Of a stretch of 64,000 nt of DNA, positions 8,897 through 17,633 are shown piece after piece; position 1 is the first letter of the stretch, and each line of letters begins with the position of its first letter. Location of the stretch: positions 2,418,001 to 2,482,000 of the forward strand of contig NZ_CP009631.1 in the NCBI RefSeq assembly GCF_000959445.1, read 5' to 3'. The notes below the pieces were generated by a model, which was not told the origin of the DNA, did not search any database, and saw only the letters and a list, made by a program, of their open reading frames with translations. The DNA is from Burkholderia vietnamiensis LMG 10929. GTDB taxonomy: Bacteria; Pseudomonadota; Gammaproteobacteria; Burkholderiales; Burkholderiaceae. Both the position numbers and the translations under genes were made by a program.

Positions 8897-10662
8897 TCAG
8901 CCGGTCGCCTGTCCATGCAGCGTCGCCGCGGCCAGCCACTGCGCGCCCCACGCGTCGGCGAGCCGTCTGCCCTGCCCGATCGCGACCGCCGCGCGATCGA
9001 AGTCGACGAACACGACATGATCGGCGGCAGCCGGTCGCGGCGGCGTTTCGCGCGTGCGCCCGTCGGACAGCACCCACAGCCAGCGTTGCTTGCCGGGGGC
9101 GCGGCGCGCGTCGCGGGCCAGCAGTTGCGACGCGGCCGCGATGCCGTCCGCGAGCGGCGTGCCGCCGCCGCCGTGCACTGGGTCGAGCCAGCGCGCATTC
9201 CACCACCGCGGCACGGCCGGCCCGAAGCGCCGCGCGACGCCGTTGCCGCCGAAGCAGATCAGCGCGGTTTCCATGCGGCGGCGCGCCGCGTCGTCGAAGT
9301 ACGCGACGATCAGCCCTTTCGCGAGCGCGAGGCGCTCGTGCGACAGCATCGACGCCGAGCAGTCGAGCACGAAGCAATGCAGCGCAAGCGGTGTGCCCGC
9401 CCGTTTGCGGAACCGCAGATGCGCGGCATGCAGCGGCTCGCCGCGCTTCGCGGCGAGCGTCGCCGGCCACGCGAGCGCCGTGCCGGCAAGTGCCGCGCCG
9501 GGCACGCGCGCGGCGGCGCCCGGCTGCCATCGAGGACCGCGAACGACGTTCGCGGCGGCGGCGTCTCGATGGCTCAGCGCTTTTTTAGCGGCAGCGGCAC
9601 CACGCCCTTCACGTCGTGCAATCCGGCCGGCTCGGGCGGCAGATAGCCCCAGTCGCCATCGGGCGACGGCGCAGCGCCGCCCGCCGCGTGCGCGCCCGCG
9701 CGCTCGTCGCGCCGCGAATGCGGGTCCGGCGGCGCACGGCCGTCGCGTGCGCCGTCGTCGCGCGACGGCGATGCATCCGGCGCGCGCGGCGCATCCGCAT
9801 GACGCCGGTGGCGCAGCACCGCGTCGGCCACGCGTTCGACGTGCGACACCGTCACCGCGGCGGCCTGTTCGAGCGCCGCGAGTGCGCGCGCGGCGCGCAG
9901 CATCACGAGGTCCGCGCGCAGCCCGTCGACGGCCGCGTCGATGCACAGCGCGCTCACGCGCGCGTGCACCGCGTCGTCGAAATCCAGCGCGGCGAGCCGT
10001 TGCCGCGCCGCGCGAATGCGCTCGCCGAGCGCGCGCTGCGCATCCGCGTGGTGCGCCCGGAACGCGTCGGGGTCGCCGTCGAACGCGAGCCGCGCCTTCA
10101 CGATCTGCGCGCGCTGCGCGGCGTCGAAACAGTTCTCGAGCTCGACCATCAGCCCGAAGCGATCGAGCAGCTGCGGGCGCAGCTCGCCTTCCTCGGGATT
10201 CATCGTGCCGACCAGCACGAAGCGCGCGTCGTGCGCGTGCGACACGCCATCGCGCTCGACCACGTTCACGCCGCTCGCGGCGACGTCGAGCAGCGTATCG
10301 ACGAGCCCGTCGGCCAGCAGGTTGACCTCGTCGACGTACAGCACGCCGCGATGCGCGCGCGCGAGCAGGCCGGGCCGAAAGCGCACGCCGTTCTCGGCGA
10401 GCGCGTGCGCGAGATCGAGCGTGCCGGTCACCTGCTCGTCGCTGGCCGACAGCGGCAGCGTGACGAATTCGCCTTCCGGCAGCAATTCCGCGAGCGCGCG
10501 TGCGGCGGTCGACTTCGCGGTGCCGCGCGGCCCGCTGACGAGCACGCCGCCGAGCGCCGGGTCGATCGCCGCGAGCAGCAGCGCCTGCTGCAGCGGCTCT
10601 TGCGCGACCAGCGCCGCGAACGGGAACACCGCGCGCGTGCGCTGCATGGTCGGATCGGTCAT
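8897..10662 (-). CDS. Chelatase medium subunit ChlD-like (AAA+ plus VWA), made by -1 frameshift at 9580-9586
   Basis: Predicted 588-aa frameshift product. Frame 0 gives an AAA+ domain and linker to about residue 361. A -1 shift on A-AAA-AAG (9586 down to 9580) joins it to a further 227 residues ending at 8897. That part has a VWA domain with the MIDAS motif DCSAS at about residue 434 and SDGRTRE later. The VWA reading frame has no ATG before the MIDAS motif; the first GTG is at 9505 and has no ribosome binding site, so a separate start is unlikely. With CobN this should form the ATP-driven cobalt chelatase. No cobS or cobT-like gene is in the window. The gene overlaps cobN by 4 bases (ATGA). 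Confidence 0.8.
9526..9586 (-). promoter_or_regulatory. Programmed -1 ribosomal frameshift signal (slippery heptamer plus nested stem-loop)
   Basis: On the minus strand the heptamer A-AAA-AAG (9586-9580) is in the correct phase, as in dnaX-type sites. Six bases (CGCTGA, including the frame-0 stop) separate it from a perfect 9-bp outer stem GCCATCGAG/CTCGATGGC (9573-9565 with 9534-9526). Inside lies a perfect 8-bp hairpin CCGCGAAC/GTTCGCGG (9555-9548 with 9544-9537) with a 3-base loop. Spacing, phase and structure all match known -1 stimulators. Frameshifting in chelatase chlD-type genes of cobalamin makers is already described in the literature; function here is inferred. Confidence 0.85.
9574..10662 (-). 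CDS. Chelatase AAA+ subunit ChlI-like (frame-0 product of the same gene)
   Basis: 362 aa if no frameshift occurs. It is an AAA+ ATPase of the magnesium/cobalt chelatase small-subunit type. Walker A is GPRGTAKS at residues 44-51, Walker B is GVLYVDEVNLL, and GTMNPEEGELRPQLLDRFGL is the family signature. After the ATPase domain comes a charged, proline-rich linker typical of ChlD, ending KKR and TGA two codons past the slippery heptamer. The short form could act as the small subunit and the long form as the medium subunit. The ATG overlaps the cobN stop. Confidence 0.9.
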   Translation of the reverse strand: MTDPTMQRTRAVFPFAALVAQEPLQQALLLAAIDPALGGVLVSGPRGTAKSTAARALAELLPEGEFVTLPLSASDEQVTGTLDLAHALAENGVRFRPGLLARAHRGVLYVDEVNLLADGLVDTLLDVAASGVNVVERDGVSHAHDARFVLVGTMNPEEGELRPQLLDRFGLMVELENCFDAAQRAQIVKARLAFDGDPDAFRAHHADAQRALGERIRAARQRLAALDFDDAVHARVSALCIDAAVDGLRADLVMLRAARALAALEQAAAVTVSHVERVADAVLRHRRHADAPRAPDASPSRDDGARDGRAPPDPHSRRDERAGAHAAGGAAPSPDGDWGYLPPEPAGLHDVKGVVPLPLKKR

Positions 10663-13600
10663 GGTTGCCTGCCTTCCTGAAGTTGTTCGCTGTCGAGCCA
10701 GACCGCTTCGATCCGCTCGCGATAATCGCCCGGCTGCTGCCACAGCCCGCGCTGCATCGCTTCGACGAAGCGTTCGCAGATCCCGTGCAGCGCGTGCGGG
10801 TTGTGCCGCTGGAGGAACGCGCGGGTGTCGTCGTCGAACAGGTACGCGTCGGCGACGAGCGCGTACTGGTGGTCCGACAGCACGCGCGCGGTCGCGTCAT
10901 AGCCGTACAGATAGTCGACGGTCGCGGCCATCTCGGCCGCGCCCTTGTAGCCGTGGCGCTTCACGCCGTCGAGCCACTTCGGATTGACCACGCGCGAGCG
11001 GATCACGCGCGCGATTTCCTCGCGCAACGTGCGCATCTTCGGCGCGGCCGGGTTCGCGTGGTCGCCGTGGTAGACGCTCGGCTGCTGCCCGGACAGGTGC
11101 CGCACGGCCGCCGTCATCCCGCCCTGGAACTGGTAGTAGTCGTTCGAATCGAGGATGTCGTGCTCGCGGCTGTCCTGGTTCTGCACGACCGCGTCGATCG
11201 TCGCGAGACGCTCGCCGAACACGTCGGACGCGGCGTCCCCCGCGCTGTTCTGCGCGTACGCATGGCCGCCCCAGCGGCGATACGCGTCGGCGAGATCGGC
11301 GTCGCTCTGCCAGCCGCGCCGGTCGATCAGGTCCTGCAGCCCGGCGCCGTAGCTGCCCGGCCGCGCGCCGAACACGCGCCAGCCGGCGCGGCGCCGCGCT
11401 TCGTCCGGCGCGACGCCGCGCGCGATCCAGCTCGCCCGCTCGCGCTCGATGCGCGCACGTACGGGGTTCAGCGCCTCCGGCTCGTCGAGCGCGGCCACCG
11501 CCTGCACGGCCGCATCGAACAGATGCATCAGGTTCGGGAACGCGTCGCGGAAGAAGCCCGACACGCGCAGCGTCACGTCGATACGCGGCCGGTCGAAGAT
11601 CTCGATCGGCAGGATCTCGAAATCGGTCACGCGATGGCTGCCGTGCGCCCACTTCGGCCGCACGCCGAGCAGCGCGAACGCCTGCGCGATGTCGTCGCCG
11701 CCGGTGCGCATCGTCGCGGTGCCCCATACCGACAGCCCGACCGCGCGCGGATAGTCGCCGTGATCCTGCAGATGACGCTCGATCAGCTGCTGCGCGGATT
11801 TCAGGCCGAGCGACCAGGCGGCCTGCGTCGGCACCGCGCGCGTGTCGACCGAATAGAAGTTGCGGCCGGTGGGCAGCACGTCGGGACGGCCGCGCGACGG
11901 CGAACCGCTCGGCCCCGGCGGCACGAAGCGGCCGTCGAGCCCGCGCAGCAGCTGGCGCAGCTCCTCGCCGCCGCACGCGTCGAGCGCGGGCAGCAGCGTC
12001 GCGCGCATGCGTTCGAGCACCGCGCGCGCGTGCGGCAAGTCGCCGGGCGGCGCTGGGCCGCCGTCGGCCGGCGCAGCGCCTTCGCCCGCGCACACGTCGT
12101 CGAGCCACTGCTGCGCGAGCCGTTCCAGCCGCTCGCGCGTATCGCCCGCATGGCGCCACGGCGCCGCGTCGAGCGCCTGCAGCACGGCCGGGCGCGGGCC
12201 GGTCCACGGCGCGGCCCAGTCGGCCGCGAGCGGATCGAAAGCGTCGCCGAGCGACAGATCGCGCGCGAGCGCGCCGATCAGCCCGGCGCGTTCGCCGCGC
12301 CCGTCGCCGACCGGAAAGCGCGCGAGCGCGAGCAAGGTGTCGCGCCGCTGGCGAGCGGCCGGCGACACGCCGAACACGTGCAGCCCGTCGCGGATCTGCG
12401 CTTCCTTCAATTCGCACAGCCACGCGTCGACGCGCGTGAGCAGCGCATCCTCGTCGCCCGCATCGCGCGGCGGCGACACGCTCAACTCGTCGTGCAGCCG
12501 ATGCTCGGCGATCGTCGCGAGGATCGTCTTGCGCAGCAGCTTCGCGCGCCGCGCGTCGACCATCAGCGCTTCGTAGTATTCGTCGACCTGCCGCTCGAGG
12601 TCCTGCAGCGGCCCGTAGTTTTCCGCGCGCGTGAGCGGCGGCATCAGGTGATCGACGATCACGGCCTGCGCGCGGCGCTTCGCCTGGCTGCCCTCGCCCG
12701 GATCGTTGACGATGAACGGATACAGATGCGGCAGCGGCCCGAGCGTCAGGTCGGGCCAGCATGCGTCGGACAGCGCGACGCTCTTGCCCGGCAGCCATTC
12801 GAGGTTGCCGTGCTTGCCGAGATGGATGACCGCGTCGATGCGGAACGCATCGCGCAGCCAGAAGTAGAACGCGAGGTACGCATGCGGCGGCACGAGTTCC
12901 GCATCGTGGTAGCTCGCATAGTCGTTGTCGTCGCGCGAGCGCGACGGCTGGATGCCGACGAACACGTTGCCCGCGCGCCAGCCGGCGATCGTGAAGCGCC
13001 CGTGGCGCAGCGTCGGGTCCGCTTCCGGCTCGCCCCAGCGCGCGTTCAGCGCGTCGCGCACCGCCGCCGGCAGCCGCGCGAACTGCGCCCGGTAGTCGGC
13101 CAGCGCGAAGCTCTGGAACGCCGGGCGCAGCGCGTGCACGGCCGGCTCGTTGGTCACGCCCGCGGTGAGCCGCGCGATCAGCGCATCGCCGTCGGCCGGC
13201 AGGTCGGCCACCGTGTAGCCGGCGTCGCGCAGCGCCGCGAGCACGCGCAGCGCGGACGCCGGCGTATCGAGCCCGACGCCGTTGCCGATGCGGCCTTCGC
13301 TATGCGGATAGTTCGCGAGGATCAGCGCAATGCGCTTGTCGGCGTTGTCGAGCGTGCGCAGCCGGCACCAGCCGCGCGCGAGCGCCGCGACGAACGCGAT
13401 CCGCTCCGCGTCCGGCTGGTAGCGCACGACGTCGACCTGGGTGTGCGGGCAGCGATACGCGAGCCCCTTGAAGCTGACCGCGCGCGTGACGATGCGCCCG
13501 TCCACTTCCGGCAGCGCGATGTGCATCGCGATGTCGCGCGCATGCAGCCCCTGGTTGTCGGCGAGCCACGCATCGCGGTTGCCGCCCGACAGGATCACCT

Positions 13601-14471
13601 GCAGCACCGGCGCGTCGCCGGCCAGCACGTCGGGCTCGGGCGCGTCGATCGCGCCGGCCGCGAACGCGGTGGTGTTCAGCACGAGCGCGACGCGATGCGC
13701 GTCGCACAGGCGCGTGATGACTTCGCGGCTCAGCGCGTCCTTCAGCGACGTCACGGCGATCGGCAGCGGGTTGAGGCCTTCGCGCACCAGCGCGTCGGCC
13801 AGCGCGTCGAACACCGCCGTGTTCGCGGCCTGCCAGTGCGCGCGATAGAACAGGATCGCGACCACCGGCGCGCCGGGCGTCCAGCGCGCGCGCCAGTCGT
13901 CGACGCTCGCCGGGTCGCGCGCCGGGTGGTACAGCGCGGCGGCCGGCAGCGGACGCGGCGGCGCCGGCTCCGCACCGAAGCCGAGCGTATGGAACGCGAT
14001 GCTGCGCAGCAGCGCGTCGGCGTTGTGCAAGCCGCCTTCGCGCAGATAGCGCCACCACAGCTGGCACAGCGCCGGCGCGACCGTGCTCTTCGCGACGAGG
14101 TTCGGATCTTCCTGCAGGTCGCCCGAGAACATCGCGAGCTGCTGCCCGCGCTTCGACGCGAGCGACACGGCCTGTTCGATCCCGTACGGCCAGTACGCCT
14201 CGCCGCCCAGATGATCGATCACGACCGTCTTCGCGTGACGCAGCACGTCGTCGACGTAGAAATCGACCGACGCCGGCTGGCGCAGGAACGTGACGTTCGC
14301 GAGCCGCACGCTTGGGAAACCGGCCGGCAGCGTCGGCACGACGCCGGCCAGCAGCGACAGCGTCGTGTCGGCCGAACTGAGGATCACGATGTCGGCCGGC
14401 TGCTGGTCGATCCGGACGACGCCCTGCGTATCGTCGACGAAGCCGCCCGGCGTGGTGCGCAGCAGGTGCAT
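10659..14471 (-). CDS. cobN: Cobaltochelatase large subunit CobN
   Basis: 1270 aa, the expected size. CobN binds hydrogenobyrinate a,c-diamide and inserts cobalt using the AAA+/VWA partner encoded next door. Family segments seen include GVGLDTPASALRVL, HLGKHGNLEWLPGK, YPFIVNDPGEG and RNFYSVDTRAVPTQAAW. The start MHLLRTTPGG was chosen because cobW ends 5 bases upstream. Its stop overlaps the chelatase AAA+ start (ATGA). It is third in the riboswitch-led nicT-cobW-cobN-chlID operon. Confidence 0.96.
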   Translation of the reverse strand: MHLLRTTPGGFVDDTQGVVRIDQQPADIVILSSADTTLSLLAGVVPTLPAGFPSVRLANVTFLRQPASVDFYVDDVLRHAKTVVIDHLGGEAYWPYGIEQAVSLASKRGQQLAMFSGDLQEDPNLVAKSTVAPALCQLWWRYLREGGLHNADALLRSIAFHTLGFGAEPAPPRPLPAAALYHPARDPASVDDWRARWTPGAPVVAILFYRAHWQAANTAVFDALADALVREGLNPLPIAVTSLKDALSREVITRLCDAHRVALVLNTTAFAAGAIDAPEPDVLAGDAPVLQVILSGGNRDAWLADNQGLHARDIAMHIALPEVDGRIVTRAVSFKGLAYRCPHTQVDVVRYQPDAERIAFVAALARGWCRLRTLDNADKRIALILANYPHSEGRIGNGVGLDTPASALRVLAALRDAGYTVADLPADGDALIARLTAGVTNEPAVHALRPAFQSFALADYRAQFARLPAAVRDALNARWGEPEADPTLRHGRFTIAGWRAGNVFVGIQPSRSRDDNDYASYHDAELVPPHAYLAFYFWLRDAFRIDAVIHLGKHGNLEWLPGKSVALSDACWPDLTLGPLPHLYPFIVNDPGEGSQAKRRAQAVIVDHLMPPLTRAENYGPLQDLERQVDEYYEALMVDARRAKLLRKTILATIAEHRLHDELSVSPPRDAGDEDALLTRVDAWLCELKEAQIRDGLHVFGVSPAARQRRDTLLALARFPVGDGRGERAGLIGALARDLSLGDAFDPLAADWAAPWTGPRPAVLQALDAAPWRHAGDTRERLERLAQQWLDDVCAGEGAAPADGGPAPPGDLPHARAVLERMRATLLPALDACGGEELRQLLRGLDGRFVPPGPSGSPSRGRPDVLPTGRNFYSVDTRAVPTQAAWSLGLKSAQQLIERHLQDHGDYPRAVGLSVWGTATMRTGGDDIAQAFALLGVRPKWAHGSHRVTDFEILPIEIFDRPRIDVTLRVSGFFRDAFPNLMHLFDAAVQAVAALDEPEALNPVRARIERERASWIARGVAPDEARRRAGWRVFGARPGSYGAGLQDLIDRRGWQSDADLADAYRRWGGHAYAQNSAGDAASDVFGERLATIDAVVQNQDSREHDILDSNDYYQFQGGMTAAVRHLSGQQPSVYHGDHANPAAPKMRTLREEIARVIRSRVVNPKWLDGVKRHGYKGAAEMAATVDYLYGYDATARVLSDHQYALVADAYLFDDDTRAFLQRHNPHALHGICERFVEAMQRGLWQQPGDYRERIEAVWLDSEQLQEGRQP

Positions 14472-14475
14472 CGCG

Positions 14476-15564
14476 TTACGCCTGCTGCAGTTCGGCCGCG
14501 CAGGCGGCATCGAACGCGCGCTGCAGCGCGGCCGCGTCGAGCGACTCGCCGATCAGCACGAAGCGGCTCGCGCGCGGCTCGCCGTCCTGCCAGCGCCGGT
14601 CGAAATAACTGTCGAAGCGGCGCCCGACGCCCTGGATCACGAGACGCATCGGCGCGTCCGGCAGCGCCGCGAAGCCTTTCGCGCGGTAGATCGTGTGGGC
14701 TTCGACCACGCGCTGGAGCGCGGCGATCGTCGCTTCGCGCGTGCCGGCGTCGCCCGCCACCACCACCGAATCGAAATCGTCGTGATGGTGATCGTGCTCG
14801 CCGTCGTCGGCCGAGCCGTGATGGTCGTGGCGCAGATGGATGGTGTCCTCCGACGCCGCTTCGAGCCCGATCAGCAGCGACAGATCGAGCTCGCCGCGCG
14901 TCGCGCGCACGATCTTCACCTGCGGCGGGATCTCGTCGCGGATCGCGGCCTCGATGTCGGCGAACAGCGCGTCGGCGACGAGGTCGGCCTTGTTCACGAT
15001 CACCAGATCGGCCGACGACAGCTGGTCGGCGAACAGCTCGTGCAGCGGCGATTCGTGGTCGAGGTTCGGATCGGCGCGGCGCTGCGCGTCGACGGCCTGC
15101 GGATTCTCGGCGAACTGGCCGGCGGCGGCTGCCGGCCCGTCGACGACGGTCACCACCGCGTCGACCGTGAAGCTGTTGCGGATGGTCGGCCAGTTGAACG
15201 CCTGCACGAGCGGCTTCGGCAGCGCGAGCCCGGACGTCTCGATCAGCACGTGGTCGATGTCGGCGCGGCGCTCGACGAGCGCCTCCATCACCGGATAGAA
15301 CTCCTCCTGCACGGTGCAGCACAGGCAGCCGTTCGCGAGCTCGTACAGCTGGCCGGCCGCTTCGCCGGGCGTGCCGGCTGGGTCGTCGCAGCCGATGCCG
15401 CAGCCCTTGAGGATTTCGCCGTCGATGCCGAGCTCGCCGAACTCGTTGACGATCACCGCGATGCGGCGGCCCGCGGCGTGCTGCAGGATGTGGCGCATCA
15501 GCGTGGTCTTGCCGCTGCCGAGAAAGCCCGTGACGATCGTGACGGGCAGCTTGCGTAGGGTCAT
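14476..15564 (-). CDS. cobW: CobW-type GTPase, putative cobalt chaperone for the chelatase
   Basis: 362 aa G3E-family GTPase. Walker A GFLGSGKTT is at residues 13-21, followed by NEFGE at 40-44 and the metal-binding CLCC motif at 80-83. A histidine/aspartate-rich stretch near residue 240 (HDHHGSADDGEHDHHHDDF) probably binds Co(II). It sits between nicT (25 bases upstream) and cobN (5 bases downstream). That position supports a role in delivering cobalt to the chelatase rather than zinc handling. Confidence 0.93.
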   Translation of the reverse strand: MTLRKLPVTIVTGFLGSGKTTLMRHILQHAAGRRIAVIVNEFGELGIDGEILKGCGIGCDDPAGTPGEAAGQLYELANGCLCCTVQEEFYPVMEALVERRADIDHVLIETSGLALPKPLVQAFNWPTIRNSFTVDAVVTVVDGPAAAAGQFAENPQAVDAQRRADPNLDHESPLHELFADQLSSADLVIVNKADLVADALFADIEAAIRDEIPPQVKIVRATRGELDLSLLIGLEAASEDTIHLRHDHHGSADDGEHDHHHDDFDSVVVAGDAGTREATIAALQRVVEAHTIYRAKGFAALPDAPMRLVIQGVGRRFDSYFDRRWQDGEPRASRFVLIGESLDAAALQRAFDAACAAELQQA

Positions 15565-15589
15565 GGTGAGTCCTGTATCGGAAAGAGAG

Positions 15590-16648
15590 TCAGGCGGACA
15601 GCGTCACGTCGATTTCGTCGTAGCGTTTGAGGCGGTAGATCGCGGCCGACACGACCCAGCACGCGACGAACAGGCCGATCACGACGTAGCCGAGCATCCC
15701 GAAGTGCGAGGCGACGAGCGTCGCGAAGTCCCACACCGGGCCTTGCAGCGCGAGCTTGTCGGCGAGCAGCGCGAGCACCTCGATGCCGCCGATCAGCGCG
15801 GCGACCAGCACCGACACGAACGTGATCGTCATGTTGTAGTAGATCTTGCGGATCGGCCGCACGTAGGCCCAGCGGTACGCGCCCATCATCAGGATGCCGT
15901 CGGTGGTGTCGACGAGCGTCATGCCGGCGGTGAACAGCACCGGCAGCGCCATCACCGACCAGAACGACAGGCCGCCCTGCACCTGCGTGGCCGAAATGCC
16001 GAACAGCGCGATCTCGGTCGCCGTATCGAAGCCGAAGCCGAACAGGAAGCCGACCGGATACAGATGCCAGCTGCGCGACACGAGCCGGAACAACGGCCGG
16101 AACAGCCGGGCCAGCACGCCGCGCTGGTTCATCAGCAGGTCGAGATCGGCATCGACGATCGCGTCGCCGCGGCGCGCCGCGCGAAAGGTCCGGTACACCG
16201 AAATCAGGATCAGCAGGTTCGCGGCCGCGAGCACCAGCAGGAAGAAGGCCGACACGCTGGTGCTGATCACGCCGCCCCAGGTCTTCATGCTCTCGAAGCG
16301 CGCGAGCGACGCGGCCGTGAGCGCGACGGCCACCGACATCACGATCACCACCGTCGAATGGCCGAGCGAGAAGAACAGGCCCGCGCCGAGCGGGCTGCGG
16401 CCTTCCTGCATCAGCTTGCGCGTGACGTTGTCGATCGCGGCGATATGGTCGGCGTCGACTGCGTGGCGCAGCCCGAACACGTACGCGAGCAGCGCGGTGC
16501 CGAGCAGCACGGGCTGGTCGCGAAACGCGACGAACGCCCAGATCCACGCGCCGACGTTGAACGCGACGAGAAGCGAATAGATCGCGGCGATTTTGCCGCG
16601 CAACCCGGACGGGCTGTCGTTGAACAGGCGGAAGAACGAGTCGAGCAT
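15590..16648 (-). CDS. NiCoT family high-affinity cobalt/nickel permease
   Basis: 352 aa multi-pass inner-membrane protein of the HoxN/NixA/NicT family. The signature RHAVDADHIAAIDN lies in the second membrane segment, with further blocks LFFSLGHSTVV, FLFGFGFDTATEIALF and LFTAGMTLVDTTDG. An AGGGAG ribosome binding site precedes the chosen ATG. As first gene after a cobalamin riboswitch and upstream of cobW-cobN, its substrate is very probably cobalt, though nickel transport cannot be excluded. Confidence 0.93.
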   Translation of the reverse strand: MLDSFFRLFNDSPSGLRGKIAAIYSLLVAFNVGAWIWAFVAFRDQPVLLGTALLAYVFGLRHAVDADHIAAIDNVTRKLMQEGRSPLGAGLFFSLGHSTVVIVMSVAVALTAASLARFESMKTWGGVISTSVSAFFLLVLAAANLLILISVYRTFRAARRGDAIVDADLDLLMNQRGVLARLFRPLFRLVSRSWHLYPVGFLFGFGFDTATEIALFGISATQVQGGLSFWSVMALPVLFTAGMTLVDTTDGILMMGAYRWAYVRPIRKIYYNMTITFVSVLVAALIGGIEVLALLADKLALQGPVWDFATLVASHFGMLGYVVIGLFVACWVVSAAIYRLKRYDEIDVTLSA

Positions 16649-16849
16649 GATGCTCCCTTGCGAACGGTCGACATGATGAATGCCAACACGGCTGCCGCCT
16701 GCCCTGCCCGCGCGGCCCGCCGCTCGCCGCGCCCGGCCGCGCGCACGCGTGCGACGCTCCGATCGATGACGGAAGTGGAAAACGCTCGGGCGTCGGGCGT
16801 GCTGCGGCCGTGGACGATGCGCCGCCTCCCCGCGGCGCTGAACCCCACG

Positions 16850-17058
16850 TTCTGGCCGGTATCCGGGCTGACGAACACGCCGCTTCGCCTTCCCGGATGC
16901 GCGGCATCCAGTGGCGGTCGTCCGCATGCGCTGGGCATGCGGCGAAGCGGCGCTGCAACGCGCTGGGCGCGTGCGTTCGCTTACCGTTGCGGGGGCAGCA
17001 CAGGTTGGCTCGTCTGCGGTGCAGGCAGGCTCCCTGTTTCCCGTTTAACTGCGCGCGC
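16850..17058 (-). ncRNA. Cobalamin riboswitch upstream of nicT-cobW-cobN-chlID
   Basis: Minus-strand elements in order: TTAAACGGGAAACAGG, GCTGCCCCCGCAACGGTAAG, GCCACTGGAT, GGGAAGGC and the B12 box CAGCCCGGATACCGGCC ending near 16854. About 200 bases separate it from the nicT start. It should shut cobalt uptake and insertion when cobalamin is abundant. Its conserved core is nearly the same as that of the oppositely oriented copy at 17268-17455, suggesting they arose as an inverted pair. Confidence 0.92.
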
Positions 17059-17092
17059 CGGAGCAGCGCGCGCGAGCACCAAAACGCGTGCG

Positions 17093-17121
17093 AGTGTAGG
17101 GGGCGGTGCCGGCAGCGTCAA
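17093..17121 (-). promoter_or_regulatory. Sigma-70-type promoter for the nicT operon leader
   Basis: Minus strand: -35 TTGACG (17121-17116), a 17-bp spacer, -10 TACACT (17098-17093). It lies about 35 bases upstream of the riboswitch 5' end, as expected for its transcript. Confidence 0.65.
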
Positions 17122-17211
17122 GGCAAAACCGGCCATCGCGGGGCCGCCGCCGGGCGCCGCGACCGCACACGGCGGCCCGCCGCGCGCGGCCGCGGGGGCA
17201 GGCATGGCCGG

Positions 17212-17240
17212 TTCGCGCGGGCCGGGCGCTGTGCTATCGT
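17212..17240 (+). promoter_or_regulatory. Possible promoter for the cobA operon leader
   Basis: Plus strand TTCGCG (17212-17217), 17 bp, TATCGT (17235-17240), about 30 bases before the riboswitch. The -35 is poor, so this is a position-based guess. Confidence 0.35.
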
Positions 17241-17267
17241 ATGCGCCGCGTTCGGTGCTCGCGTGCG

Positions 17268-17455
17268 CATTGCGCGCATGCAGTTAAACGGGAAACAGGA
17301 GGCGGAGCTTCGCCTGGCCTGTGCTGTCCCCGCAACGGTACGCCGCCCGCGCGCCGCGGTTGCTCCGCGCGCGCCCAGGCCGCCCTCGATGCCACTGCCC
17401 CAGCGGGCGGGAAGGCTGCGGCCCGGCAAGCGGCCAGCCCGGATACCGGCCGACG
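17268..17455 (+). ncRNA. Cobalamin riboswitch upstream of cobA-cobE-cobO-cobB
   Basis: Plus-strand elements in order: GTTAAACGGGAAACAGGAGG, GCTGTCCCCGCAACGGTAC, GCCACTGCCC, GGGAAGGCTGCGG and the B12 box CAGCCCGGATACCGGCC. The cobA ATG is about 180 bases further on. Between them are two clean hairpins, GCGAGC/GCTCGC and CGGTCCG/CGGACCG, which could form part of the expression platform. There is no run of T, so transcription termination is not obvious. Confidence 0.92.
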
Positions 17456-17633
17456 CAAGGGGCGAGCGCGCTGCTCGCCGAACGCCCGGTCCGCGAGGGA
17501 CGGACCGGAGCGCCGTCTGCCCGCGCCCACGCGCTTCGCCCGATCCGCCCATGCACTGCCTGTCTGCCGGCCCCCGTGCCGCTCGCCGTTTCGTTTCCCC
17601 TGCCATGCCGCGGTGCGTGCCGTGGCGCGCCCG

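Noticed and set aside
10665..15170. A plus-strand open frame of about 1500 codons across cobN and cobW
   Set aside because: Same GC-skew shadow effect; the minus strand encodes CobN and CobW with full motifs.
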